Of a DNA stretch of 38,110 bases, positions 8,064 through 16,417 are shown in pieces. The first letter of the stretch is position 1. Each line of letters opens with the position of its first letter. The stretch is from Neofamilia sp964346535 (GTDB lineage: Bacteria > Bacillota > Clostridia > Tissierellales > Peptoniphilaceae). The stretch spans positions 1-38,110 of the forward strand of contig CAYFUN010000008.1 in NCBI GenBank assembly GCA_964346535.1. Reading direction: 5' to 3'. A program made the translations under genes and the position numbers. A model generated the notes under the pieces. The model was not told where the DNA came from and searched no databases. It saw only the letters and a list, made by a program, of their open reading frames with translations.

Positions 8064-9332
8064 ATGACTAAAGAAAATAATCACGACCATGACCTATTAA
8101 GGTGCTCTTTTTGTGGCAAAAGCCAAAACGAAGTAGAGAGAATAATAGCTGGTCCCAATGTTTATATATGTAATGAATGTATAGAACTATCTGAAGAAAT
8201 AATTTCTATGGATATTATGCAGCAGGAAGAAGACAGAGGAGAAGAAATTCATCTGCCAAAACCAGCTGAAATTAAAAGTATTTTAGACGAGTATGTTGTC
8301 CACCAAGACCAGGCCAAGAAAATTCTTTCTGTGGCAGTTTATAACCACTACAAGAGAATTTATTCTACAAGAACTGACGATGTAGAACTTGAAAAATCTA
8401 ACATCCTAATGGCTGGACCAACTGGATCAGGAAAGACCCTCCTTGCTCAAACTCTTGCAAAGATTTTAGATGTGCCAATAGCCATAGCAGATGCCACAAC
8501 CTTAACTGAGGCTGGCTATGTTGGAGAAGACGTAGAAAATATTTTACTAAAGCTTCTTCAAGCTGCTGACTATGACATTGAAAGAGCAGAAAAGGGAATA
8601 ATTTATATAGACGAAATCGACAAGATTTCTAAGAAAAGTGAAAATGTATCTATAACCAGAGATGTTTCTGGCGAAGGTGTCCAACAGGCCTTACTCAAAA
8701 TGATTGAAGGCACTGTTGCCTCAGTTCCACCTCAAGGTGGCAGGAAGCACCCTCAACAAGAATTTATCCAAGTTGACACCAAGAACATTCTCTTTATTAT
8801 GGGCGGCGCCTTTGTCGGCCTAGAAAAAATTGTAGAAGACAGAACTAACAAGAAAAATATTGGCTTTGGCAAGGACATGGCTGCAAATATGAAAGAATCT
8901 ATTGGGGAAATCTTAAAGAAGGTTGAGCCCCAAGACCTACAAAAGTACGGCCTTATTCCAGAATTTATTGGCAGGTTACCAATTTTTGTAACCCTAGAAG
9001 AGCTTGATGAAAAAGCCTTAGCAGAAATTTTAACCAAGCCAAAAAATGCCCTAGTAAAACAATACAAAGCCCTACTAAAAATGGACGGCGTTGACCTTGA
9101 CTTTGAAGACGATGCCCTAATAGAAATTGCTAAAAAGGCAGTTGAAAGAAAGTCAGGAGCCAGAGGTTTAAGAGGCATTGTTGAAGAGGCTATGTTAGAT
9201 ATAATGTACGAGGTCCCATCAGACCCAAGCATTAAAAAAATTACAATTACAGGAGACTCTATTAAAAATGGAGCCCAGCCTCTAATAGAAAAAACTAGTG
9301 AAAAAAGTGAAAGAAAAAAAGCTAGTGTTTAA
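8064..9332 (+). CDS. clpX: Clp protease ATPase subunit ClpX
   Basis: A 422-residue AAA+ unfoldase that feeds substrates into ClpP. The N-terminal zinc-binding domain has C14, C17, C36 and C39 (CSFC...CNEC). Walker A is GPTGSGKT near residues 117-124, Walker B is IIYIDEIDK, and the ClpP-docking loop is seen as NIGFG. A sensor-2 region with GARGLRG is near the C-terminus. Start: AAGGAG five bases before the ATG. It is co-transcribed with clpP; a weak hairpin separates it from lon. Confidence 0.98.
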   Translation: MTKENNHDHDLLRCSFCGKSQNEVERIIAGPNVYICNECIELSEEIISMDIMQQEEDRGEEIHLPKPAEIKSILDEYVVHQDQAKKILSVAVYNHYKRIYSTRTDDVELEKSNILMAGPTGSGKTLLAQTLAKILDVPIAIADATTLTEAGYVGEDVENILLKLLQAADYDIERAEKGIIYIDEIDKISKKSENVSITRDVSGEGVQQALLKMIEGTVASVPPQGGRKHPQQEFIQVDTKNILFIMGGAFVGLEKIVEDRTNKKNIGFGKDMAANMKESIGEILKKVEPQDLQKYGLIPEFIGRLPIFVTLEELDEKALAEILTKPKNALVKQYKALLKMDGVDLDFEDDALIEIAKKAVERKSGARGLRGIVEEAMLDIMYEVPSDPSIKKITITGDSIKNGAQPLIEKTSEKSERKKASV

Positions 9333-9361
9333 AAATTTTATTAAAAGGTATATATAAAGTG

Positions 9362-9387
9362 TAAGTCCACTGCTTTTGGTGGACTTA
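9362..9387 (+). terminator. Hairpin between clpX and lon (weak terminator)
   Basis: TAAGTCCAC (9362-9370) pairs perfectly with GTGGACTTA (9379-9387) over an 8-base loop. The following TATTTATT is T-rich but not a clean run, so termination may be partial. Confidence 0.55.
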
Positions 9388-9452
9388 TATTTATTAATGA
9401 TAGCTTTAAACTTAGATGATAATCTAAAATTCAAATAAATGGAGGGAAGAAT

Positions 9453-11792
9453 ATGGACGAAAACAAAGAAATATTAACACTTCCTGTTATTCCACTTAGG
9501 AATATAGTAGTGTTTCCCCAAATGGTTACCCACTTTGATGTAGGTAGAGACAAGTCAATAAAGGCCATTGAAGAGGCAGAACTTGAAAATTCAAAAATCC
9601 TACTTCTCAGCCAAAAAGACGCCAAGGTTATGGATCCAACAGCTGATGATATTTATAAGTATGGAACTGTAGCCAACATTAGACAAATTTTAAAACTACC
9701 TCATGGGCAAATGAGAGTTTTAATTGAAGGCGAGTACAGGGCCAAGACTACATCTATCCAAGAAAGTGAAGACATGATTTCTGCTAGCTTTACAGTAATT
9801 GAAGCAGATGAAAGTGAGCTTACGATAGATGAAGAGGCAGCCTTTAGACTAGTTAAACAAGACCTAGAGTCTTATATAGCAGCTAATTCAAAAATAAACT
9901 CAACTGCCATAGACATGTTAAACGAAATGGAAACTCCAGACCTTTTAATAGACATGGTAGCATCTTATTTGCCACTTAAGTTAGAAGACGCCCAAAGCCT
10001 ACTAGAAGTTACTGATAGGTTTGCAAGGCTGGAAAAATTCCACGCAATTTTGCAAAAGGAAATTGAACTTCTAGGCATAGAAAACAAAATTAACCAAAGA
10101 GTAAAAAACCAAATGGGCCAAGTTCAAAAAGAATATTATTTAAGAGAGCAGCTAAAGGCCATTCAAGCTGAACTTGGTGATGGCGATGAAGAAAGCGAAG
10201 CTGACTCTTATATAGAAAAAATTAAGAAACTTGACATGCCTGAAGAGACTAAGGAAAAGGTAATTAAAGAAGCTAACAAGCTTAACAAAATTAACCCTTC
10301 CTCTGCAGACTATGGAGTCTTATTAAACTACCTAGACTGGATAGTTTCTATTCCTTGGGGCCAAGAAACTTTAGAAGAAAGTATTGACCTAGACAAGGCA
10401 GAAGATATTTTAGACGAAGACCACTACGGCCTTAAAGATGTCAAAGAGAGAATAGTAGAATTTTTAGCCCTAAGAAAGCTAAACGATTCTTCAAAAGGTC
10501 CGATTTTATGTTTAGTTGGACCTCCAGGAGTTGGTAAAACATCTATAGCCAAGTCTGTAGCCAGAGCCTTAGACCGTGAGTTTGTAACTATGAGTCTAGG
10601 TGGAGTTAGAGACGAAGCTGAAATTAGAGGTCACAGAAGGACCTATGTTGGTGCCCTTCCAGGTAGGGTAATTTCTTCAATGAAAAAAGCAGGATCTGTA
10701 AATCCAGTTTTCTTGCTCGACGAAATTGACAAGGTTGGATCAGACTATAGGGGAGACCCATCGTCAGCCCTTCTTGAAGTCCTAGACCCAGCTCAAAACT
10801 ACCACTTTACCGACCACTATTTAGACGTGCCTTATGATTTATCAAAGGTATTGTTTTTAACAACAGCTAATACAACAGCAACTATTCCTGGCCCACTTTT
10901 AGACAGGATGGAAGTTATTAGACTAGATGGCTATACACCTTTTGAAAAATTACAAATTGCCAAGAGATATATACTGCCAAAGCAATTAAAGGAAGCTTCA
11001 ATAAAAGAAGACCAGTTGGAAATTTCTGACAATGCCCTTTTAACAATTATAAATTCCTACACTAGGGAATCTGGAGTTAGAAACCTAGAGAGAACTATTC
11101 AAAAAATTATTAGAAAGGCAGCAGTGCTTTTTGTTAGAGGTGAAAAAGACTCAATAAGAGTTAATGTTGGCAACCTAGAAAAATATTTAGGACCAAAGAT
11201 TTATCTATATGATGTGCTAGACGAAGACAACCAAGTTGGAGTTGTTAATGGCCTTGCTTGGACTAGCGTTGGCGGAGCAACTTTAAAAGTAGAAGCCAAT
11301 GTCACTGACGGTAGCGGCAAGGTTCAACTTACAGGAAAACTTGGAGATGTAATGAAAGAGTCAGCCCAAGCTGCAATAACTTATATTAGGTCAGTGGCCA
11401 AGGACTATGACATTGCAGATGACTTTGCCTCTAAAAAGGACATTCACTTACACGTTCCAGAAGGGGCAACTCCAAAAGACGGCCCATCTGCAGGTGTAAC
11501 TATAGCCACAGCAATATTGTCAGCTTTAACTAAAAAACCAGTTAGAAATGACATAGCCATGACTGGAGAAATTACTTTAAGAGGACGAGTTCTACCAATT
11601 GGTGGCCTTAAAGAAAAACTTCTTGCAGCAAATAGAATGGGAGTAAAGACTGTTTTAATTCCATACGAAAATGCTAGAGAGCTAGAAGAAATTGAAGAGA
11701 TAATTAAAAGACCTCTTGAAATAATTCCAGTTAAGGAAGTAAAAGAAGTATTTAAATACGCCTTAGTAGTTGGTGACGATGAAAATAAATAA
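9453..11792 (+). CDS. lon: ATP-dependent protease Lon (LonA type)
   Basis: A 779-residue cytosolic AAA+ protease that removes damaged and regulatory proteins. The N-terminal substrate-recognition LAN domain (LPVIPLRNIVVFPQM) is followed by a coiled-coil middle region. The AAA+ module has Walker A GPPGVGKTS and Walker B VFLLDEIDK. The protease domain carries the Ser-Lys dyad, S679 in KDGPSAGVT and K722 in GGLKEKLLAA, the same numbering as E. coli Lon. GGAGGG precedes the ATG. Its end overlaps engB by 14 bases, a pairing common in Firmicutes. Confidence 0.98.
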   Translation: MDENKEILTLPVIPLRNIVVFPQMVTHFDVGRDKSIKAIEEAELENSKILLLSQKDAKVMDPTADDIYKYGTVANIRQILKLPHGQMRVLIEGEYRAKTTSIQESEDMISASFTVIEADESELTIDEEAAFRLVKQDLESYIAANSKINSTAIDMLNEMETPDLLIDMVASYLPLKLEDAQSLLEVTDRFARLEKFHAILQKEIELLGIENKINQRVKNQMGQVQKEYYLREQLKAIQAELGDGDEESEADSYIEKIKKLDMPEETKEKVIKEANKLNKINPSSADYGVLLNYLDWIVSIPWGQETLEESIDLDKAEDILDEDHYGLKDVKERIVEFLALRKLNDSSKGPILCLVGPPGVGKTSIAKSVARALDREFVTMSLGGVRDEAEIRGHRRTYVGALPGRVISSMKKAGSVNPVFLLDEIDKVGSDYRGDPSSALLEVLDPAQNYHFTDHYLDVPYDLSKVLFLTTANTTATIPGPLLDRMEVIRLDGYTPFEKLQIAKRYILPKQLKEASIKEDQLEISDNALLTIINSYTRESGVRNLERTIQKIIRKAAVLFVRGEKDSIRVNVGNLEKYLGPKIYLYDVLDEDNQVGVVNGLAWTSVGGATLKVEANVTDGSGKVQLTGKLGDVMKESAQAAITYIRSVAKDYDIADDFASKKDIHLHVPEGATPKDGPSAGVTIATAILSALTKKPVRNDIAMTGEITLRGRVLPIGGLKEKLLAANRMGVKTVLIPYENARELEEIEEIIKRPLEIIPVKEVKEVFKYALVVGDDENK

Positions 11793-12366
11793 TCCGACTT
11801 TAGAAAAAATTGCAGTAAAAAAAGATCAATACCCAGCTGAAAACTTAAAGGAAATTGCCCTAGCAGGCAGGTCCAATGTTGGCAAGTCTTCTTTTATTAA
11901 TACGCTAATAAATAGAAAAAACCTGGCTAGAACTTCATCTCAGCCAGGAAAGACTAGGACTATAAACTTCTATAACATTGACGACAAGTTTAGGCTAGTT
12001 GACCTGCCAGGCTATGGCTATGCCAAGGTTTCAAAAAGTGAAAGGGAAAAGTGGGCAGGTTATATAAATTCCTATTTGTCAGAGAGACAAAACCTAGTTG
12101 ATGTGTTTTTAGTAATTGACTTTCGCCATGGACCAACAGACCTGGACCTCATTATGTATGACTATATAATCCAAAATGGATTTTCAGGTACAGTTATAGC
12201 CAGCAAGTACGACAAGGTGAAAAAATCTCAGCAGGCTAAAAACCTAAAGATGATTTATGACAAGTTTGGCATCACAGACAAGTCTCTTATTATTCCATTT
12301 TCATCAGAAACTAAATACAACAAGGACTTGGTTTTAAAAAAATTAGACCAGCTAATAGAAGAATAA
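11779..12366 (+). CDS. engB: Ribosome biogenesis GTPase EngB/YsxC
   Basis: A 195-residue TRAFAC-class GTPase needed for late assembly of the 50S subunit. Motifs: G1 GRSNVGKSS (residues 30-38), G2 with the conserved SQPGKTRTINFY, G3 DLPGYGYA, G4 SKYDK (usually TKxDK) and G5 SSET. The ATG at 11779, inside the end of lon, is preferred to the TTG at 11770 because family members begin near this point. The ribosome-binding site is weak (GGTGA), suggesting translational coupling to lon. A strong terminator follows. Confidence 0.95.
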   Translation: MKINNPTLEKIAVKKDQYPAENLKEIALAGRSNVGKSSFINTLINRKNLARTSSQPGKTRTINFYNIDDKFRLVDLPGYGYAKVSKSEREKWAGYINSYLSERQNLVDVFLVIDFRHGPTDLDLIMYDYIIQNGFSGTVIASKYDKVKKSQQAKNLKMIYDKFGITDKSLIIPFSSETKYNKDLVLKKLDQLIEE

Positions 12367-12373
12367 ACATTAA

Positions 12374-12405
12374 AGACTAGAAGAGAAAATCCTCTAGTCT
12401 TTTTT
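12374..12405 (+). terminator. Terminator of the tig-engB region
   Basis: AGACTAGA (12374-12381) pairs with TCTAGTCT (12393-12400), followed by T to 12405. It ends the rightward transcript after engB. Confidence 0.85.
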
Positions 12406-12431
12406 CTTTACTCAAAATTAAAATGAAAAAT

Positions 12432-12461
12432 AAAAAAGCTAGAGATCAAAGTCCCTAGCTT
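12432..12461 (-). terminator. Terminator of the DAACS symporter gene
   Basis: On the minus strand AAGCTAG (12461-12455) pairs with CTAGCTT (12442-12436), followed by a T run (the A run at 12432-12437 on the plus strand). Confidence 0.78.
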
Positions 12462-12476
12462 AATGAAAAATTAAAA

Positions 12477-13682
12477 TTATTGTTCTTCTGGTACATAAAC
12501 AGGATTGCCATCTCTGCCTGGTACTTTTTTAAATAGGCCAGTAACCATAAGGGCAATAGCACCGTCGCCTGTAATGTTACAAGCTGTTCCAAAAGAGTCT
12601 TGAAGGGCAAAAATTGATAACATTAGGGCAACTCCTGTATCGTTGAAGCCTAAAATTGAAGTTATAAGTCCTAATGATGCCATAACAGTTCCACCAGGTA
12701 CTCCAGGTGCAGCAATTGCAAATACTCCAAGTAAGAAAATAAATAGGAGCATATTTGAAGTTGGAGGAATAGAGCCTGTTAAAATTTGAGAAACTGTCAT
12801 TACAAAGAAAACTTCAGTTAAAACAGATCCACAAAGGTGGGTGTTTGAACCTAGAGGAATGACAAAGTCTCTAACTTTTGGGTCTAAGGTCTTTGCCTTA
12901 GATGCACATTTTAGAGAAACTGAAAGAGTTGCTGCAGAAGACATGGTTCCTAGGGCTGTAACATAGGCTGGGCCATAGTGTTTTACAACTTCCATAGGGT
13001 TTGTCTTTGACATGGCTCCACCAATGGCATATAAAAGTGCCAACCAAATATAGTGGCCAACAATTACAATTAAAATAACTTTTAAGAAAACTGGAAGTTC
13101 GTTAATAATAACGCCTTCATAAGATAGTTCTGCAAAAGTTGTTGCAATGTAAAATGGTAGGATTCTAATAATAACCTTGTTTACAATTTCTAAAACGATG
13201 TTATTAAATTCCATAAGCAACTTTTCCCAGGTTTCAGACTTAGTCCATAGAACTGCAAGACCAATTAGAATTGAAGTTACTAGGGCTGTCATTACTGGCA
13301 TAATTGGACTAATAGAAAGTTTAAATAGGGATTCAGGAATAGCATTACCAGCACTAGTAGCTGAAGCAATATTTAAATGTGGAATAATAGCCCTTCCAGC
13401 TAGCCAAGATAAGAGGGCTGCACCTACAGATGATAGGTAGCAAATAAGTAGGGTTACACTTAGGATTTTTCCTGCGTTTTCTTTTAATGAAACAATAGCT
13501 GGAGTTACAAATCCTAAAACGATTAGAGGTACAATGTAGCCAATTAGGTCGCCGAAAATTGATTTAATAGTGTGGATAACAACAATAAGCCCTTCGTTAG
13601 CAAGGGAACCTATAAGTATACCAGCTACAATACCTATGACAAGTTTAACTACTAAACTGTCAAAAAATTTAGATTTTTTCAT
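12477..13682 (-). CDS. Dicarboxylate/amino acid:cation symporter (DAACS family)
   Basis: A 401-residue membrane transporter of the glutamate/serine-threonine symporter fold, using sodium or proton gradients. Signature re-entrant-loop motifs are present: GTMSSAATLSVS (family SSSAATLP), PLGSNTHLCGSV (family PLGATINMDG), APGVPGG, and NITGDGAIA near the end (family NxTGDA). About eight membrane segments are predicted. The PLGSNTHLCG variant departs from glutamate transporters, so the substrate cannot be named; a dicarboxylate or small neutral amino acid is possible. AAAGGAGA lies upstream of the ATG. The 5' leader of about 100 bases contains two hairpins. Confidence 0.88.
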   Translation of the reverse strand: MKKSKFFDSLVVKLVIGIVAGILIGSLANEGLIVVIHTIKSIFGDLIGYIVPLIVLGFVTPAIVSLKENAGKILSVTLLICYLSSVGAALLSWLAGRAIIPHLNIASATSAGNAIPESLFKLSISPIMPVMTALVTSILIGLAVLWTKSETWEKLLMEFNNIVLEIVNKVIIRILPFYIATTFAELSYEGVIINELPVFLKVILIVIVGHYIWLALLYAIGGAMSKTNPMEVVKHYGPAYVTALGTMSSAATLSVSLKCASKAKTLDPKVRDFVIPLGSNTHLCGSVLTEVFFVMTVSQILTGSIPPTSNMLLFIFLLGVFAIAAPGVPGGTVMASLGLITSILGFNDTGVALMLSIFALQDSFGTACNITGDGAIALMVTGLFKKVPGRDGNPVYVPEEQ

Positions 13683-13705
13683 AGCAAATCTCCTTTAAAT
13701 ATTTT

Positions 13706-13772
13706 TAAGACTTTAGTGTCTTAAAGTGCTTATAAAATGAAATTAATCTTCTAGGCTTCAAGAAAGATTAAT
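13706..13772 (-). repeat. Two inverted repeats in the symporter leader
   Basis: Plus-strand TAAGAC (13706-13711) pairs with GTCTTA (13718-13723), and ATTAATCTT (13742-13750) pairs perfectly with AAGATTAAT (13764-13772). Both lie between the promoter and the symporter start, so they form hairpins in the leader RNA or serve as operators. They match no riboswitch class known to me. Confidence 0.5.
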
Positions 13773-13790
13773 TCATCTTATATTGATAAC

Positions 13791-13819
13791 ATTATAGCAT
13801 TTTTTTACATTAAATCCAA
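13791..13819 (-). promoter_or_regulatory. Promoter of the DAACS symporter gene
   Basis: Minus strand: TTGGAT (13819-13814), a 17-base spacer, and TATAAT (13796-13791) with a TGC extended -10. It gives a leader of about 100 bases. Confidence 0.68.
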
Positions 13820-13854
13820 AGTATTTTATTAAGAATTAAAATTTTCTAGGAATA

Positions 13855-13884
13855 TTTAAGAAAAGGCCAATCTTGTGGTATACT
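13855..13884 (+). promoter_or_regulatory. Probable promoter of apeB
   Basis: TTTAAG (13855-13860), an 18-base spacer and TATACT (13879-13884) preceded by TGG (extended -10). The -35 box is poor. Confidence 0.5.
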
Positions 13885-13933
13885 TTTACTTATAAAAGAT
13901 AAAAATAAAATAGCTTTAGTACGAGGAGGAAAA

Positions 13934-15226
13934 ATGGAAAAGAAACAACTAGCAAAAGACTTAATTGACTTTATTGACAAGAGCCCATGTTCTTATTATT
14001 CAGTAAAAAACACTGAAGATTTATTAAAGGATTATGGTTTTAAAAAATATTGTCTCAAAGAAAAACTTAGTCTAAAAAGTGGAGACAAGGGTTATTTTGT
14101 AATAAACGACTCTGGAATTTTAGCCTTTGATATTGGCTCAGAAAATATTGAAGAAAATGGCTTTAGCCTAGTAGGATCTCACACAGACTCACCAGGTTTT
14201 AGAATTAAGGCTAATCCTGTTATGAAAAATGCAGGCCTAATAAAACTAAATACAGAAGTTTATGGCGGCCCAATTTTTTCTACCTGGTTAGACAGGGTTT
14301 TATCTCTAGCAGGAAGAGTGTCTTTAAAATCAAACAAGGCCCTAGAACCAGAACTTAGACTTGTTAACATTGACAGGGACCTATTAACAATTCCAAACCT
14401 GGCTATCCACATGAACAGGGAAGTCAACAAGGGCTTTGAATACAACCAACAAAAGCACCTACTTCCAATAATGGCCCTTGATTCAAATGAAAAAGTTGAC
14501 AACGACTATTTGACAAAACTTTTAGCAGACGAACTTGGAGTAAAGGCTGCAGATATTTTATCCTACGACCTTTACCTTTACGACAGACAAGGCGGGGCAC
14601 TAGTAGGACCTAACGAAGAATTTATTTCTGTTGGCAGACAAGACAACCTTTCAATGCTTTATTCATCACTTAGGGCCTTTGTTGAAGGATCTCCTAAGGG
14701 AGTAAATATACTACTTGCAACTGACAACGAAGAAGTAGGCTCAAGGTCTATCCAAGGGGCAGACTCACCAATGCTAGGCGATCTTTTAGAAAGAATTGCC
14801 CTTGGTCTTGGAAAATCTAGGGAAGACTACTACAGGGCCCTAGCTCATTCGTTTTTAATTTCATCAGACATGGCCCACGCCCTTCATCCAAACTTTGAAG
14901 AAGTAGCAGACCCAACTAACAGACCAATTTTAGGACAGGGTCCAGTTATTAAATACGCTGCCAACAAGTCTTACACTTCAGATGCCCTATCAGCAGGAAT
15001 CTTCAAAAGCCTTTGTGCTCAAGCAGGAGTAAACTGTCAAGACTTCCACAACAGGTCAGACAAGGCTGGTGGATCAACTATTGGTCCAATTTCTGAAACC
15101 CATCTTTCTATAAAGGCAGTAGATATTGGTGGACCAATGTTTGCCATGCATTCAATTAGAGAACTAGGAGCAGTTAGCGACCTAATGGACTTTTATAAGG
15201 TCTTTAAAGAATTCTATAGTCTTTAA
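13934..15226 (+). CDS. apeB: M18 family aminopeptidase (ApeB type)
   Basis: A 430-residue cytosolic zinc metallopeptidase that removes N-terminal residues from peptides, often acidic ones in this family. The first metal motif is VGSHTDSPGFR (H83, D85), the catalytic glutamates sit in DNEEVGSRS, and a C-terminal metal ligand lies in MHSIRELG. A GAGGAGG ribosome-binding site precedes the ATG. It shares about a quarter of its residues by eye with the second M18 gene 1.2 kb downstream; length and the SPTSYYSVKNT-like start fit ApeB. No terminator separates it from the folT promoter. The substrate is inferred. Confidence 0.9.
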   Translation: MEKKQLAKDLIDFIDKSPCSYYSVKNTEDLLKDYGFKKYCLKEKLSLKSGDKGYFVINDSGILAFDIGSENIEENGFSLVGSHTDSPGFRIKANPVMKNAGLIKLNTEVYGGPIFSTWLDRVLSLAGRVSLKSNKALEPELRLVNIDRDLLTIPNLAIHMNREVNKGFEYNQQKHLLPIMALDSNEKVDNDYLTKLLADELGVKAADILSYDLYLYDRQGGALVGPNEEFISVGRQDNLSMLYSSLRAFVEGSPKGVNILLATDNEEVGSRSIQGADSPMLGDLLERIALGLGKSREDYYRALAHSFLISSDMAHALHPNFEEVADPTNRPILGQGPVIKYAANKSYTSDALSAGIFKSLCAQAGVNCQDFHNRSDKAGGSTIGPISETHLSIKAVDIGGPMFAMHSIRELGAVSDLMDFYKVFKEFYSL

Positions 15227-15247
15227 GTGAATTATTTTTCTATGACC

Positions 15248-15276
15248 TTGAAATACTAAGGAAAATTTAGTATTAT
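15248..15276 (+). promoter_or_regulatory. Promoter of the folT riboswitch transcript
   Basis: TTGAAA (15248-15253), a 17-base spacer and TATTAT (15271-15276). It starts a transcript just before the THF riboswitch. Confidence 0.8.
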
Positions 15277-15297
15277 GAACTTGTAAGAAATATATAA

Positions 15298-15429
15298 ATC
15301 AGGGTAGGTACTTGGCGTCAAGTGGCTGAGAATGGGACGTTGTCTCAGTACGAAAAAAATTATTTTACGATCAAGTAACCGCGTTCACTGCTTAATAAGG
15401 ACCTCCTTACTAAGCAGTAGTGAAGGAGG
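15298..15429 (+). promoter_or_regulatory. Tetrahydrofolate (THF) riboswitch with translational expression platform
   Basis: The conserved THF (folT) aptamer core is readable: GCGTCAAGTG, then the hairpin CTGAG...CTCAG enclosing AATGGGACGTTG, then ACG. TACTTG (15309-15314) pairs with CAAGTA (15372-15377), and ACCGCG follows. The platform is a long hairpin, 15387-15401 with 15404-15418, one mismatch. Its CCTCCTT (15402-15408) is an exact complement of the folT ribosome-binding site AAGGAGG (15423-15429). CCTCCTT can therefore pair either with the upstream AAGGA or with the ribosome-binding site. No T run follows, so translational control is inferred. Confidence 0.87.
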
Positions 15430-15434
15430 AAAAA

Positions 15435-16364
15435 ATGAAAAAAGATATTTCTATGAAATCCTGGATTACAATTGTAATCTTAGGTATTTTAAGTGCCCTT
15501 ACAATGAGGTTTAATACAAAACCTGAACTTTATACAGGTTTTATCTTTGCCCTAGTAGGAGTACTCTTTGTTGGATTTTATGCAGAAGACAAGACCCTTG
15601 GTGGAATTTTAGGGGCAGCAATTATAGGCCTAGGCCTTTTAATTAGAAACTACTGGCCACAAATTCCAACCCACAAGGACCCAGAAAAACTGGCAGCCTT
15701 AATGGACCAATACAATGCCTATAAAGATTTTCTTGCTAAGTACTTTATAGCACTAATTTTAGCAGGAGCCCTAGTAGGTTTTATTGGCGGAATGATTGGC
15801 AAGGTAATTGAAGACGATAGAAAGCTAAACAAAAAGTTTTCAACTTACAGATTAACTTATTTAGCAATCTTCGTTGCCCTTTCAGTTGTTATTAACACAG
15901 CTAGAATTGGTTCTGTATCCTTTGGAGGTTTCCCAATTATTTTATCAGGCTACTTCCTTGGACCAGTTAATGGCTTTATAGTTGGAGCAGTTGCTGACAT
16001 TGTTGGTTTTATAATTAGACCATCATCATCAGGTGGCTTTAATCCACTATTTATTTTAACATCTGCCCTAACAGGTTTAATTCCAGTTTTAGTTACTAGA
16101 CTTTTAAAAGAAGAGTATCCAAAATATTCTTTCTTAAAAGTTCTTGCAGGTATCTTTGTTGGCCAAATGCTAACATCAGTAATAATGGTTCCTTTCTTTA
16201 GAGTTATGCTTTATGGAAACAACACCTTTATCTACTTTGCATCAAATGCCTTTGTAAAACAAATTGTTTCAATACCAATTTATGCTTTCTTAGTTGTAAC
16301 TATAGCAGAAAAGGTTGGAGCAAACTTAAACTTTAAAAAGATTAGAAAAACAAACGAAGCTTAA
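15435..16364 (+). CDS. folT: Folate-family ECF transporter S component (FolT) with extra N-terminal membrane domain
   Basis: A 309-residue integral membrane protein. The C-terminal ~175 residues are a folate-type ECF substrate-binding subunit (LTYLAIFVALSVVINTARIG, SFGGFPIILSGYFLGP, GAVADIVGF), which binds folate and docks on a shared EcfA-EcfA'-EcfT motor. About 130 residues precede it with roughly four hydrophobic segments, more than the ~170-residue typical FolT. The ATG at 15435 is chosen over the GTG at 15420, which lies inside the ribosome-binding region. The THF riboswitch upstream supports folate as substrate. No ecfA/ecfT genes are in this window, so the motor is encoded elsewhere. 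Confidence 0.88.
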   Translation: MKKDISMKSWITIVILGILSALTMRFNTKPELYTGFIFALVGVLFVGFYAEDKTLGGILGAAIIGLGLLIRNYWPQIPTHKDPEKLAALMDQYNAYKDFLAKYFIALILAGALVGFIGGMIGKVIEDDRKLNKKFSTYRLTYLAIFVALSVVINTARIGSVSFGGFPIILSGYFLGPVNGFIVGAVADIVGFIIRPSSSGGFNPLFILTSALTGLIPVLVTRLLKEEYPKYSFLKVLAGIFVGQMLTSVIMVPFFRVMLYGNNTFIYFASNAFVKQIVSIPIYAFLVVTIAEKVGANLNFKKIRKTNEA

Positions 16365-16372
16365 ATAAAAAT

Positions 16373-16410
16373 AAACACCTTTAATCCATTTTGGACTAGA
16401 GGTGTTTTTT
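16373..16410 (+). terminator. Terminator between folT and the second M18 gene
   Basis: AAACACCT (16373-16380) pairs with AGGTGTTT (16400-16407), with further inner pairing, and T to 16410. A-rich sequence on the other side makes it likely bidirectional. Confidence 0.87.
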
Positions 16411-16417
16411 GTTTGTC

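Noticed and set aside
15321..15346. CTGAGA in the folT leader suggested a TPP riboswitch
   Set aside because: The other TPP elements (ACCTGATCTGGGTAATGCCAG type) are absent, while the THF core and the folT gene fit.
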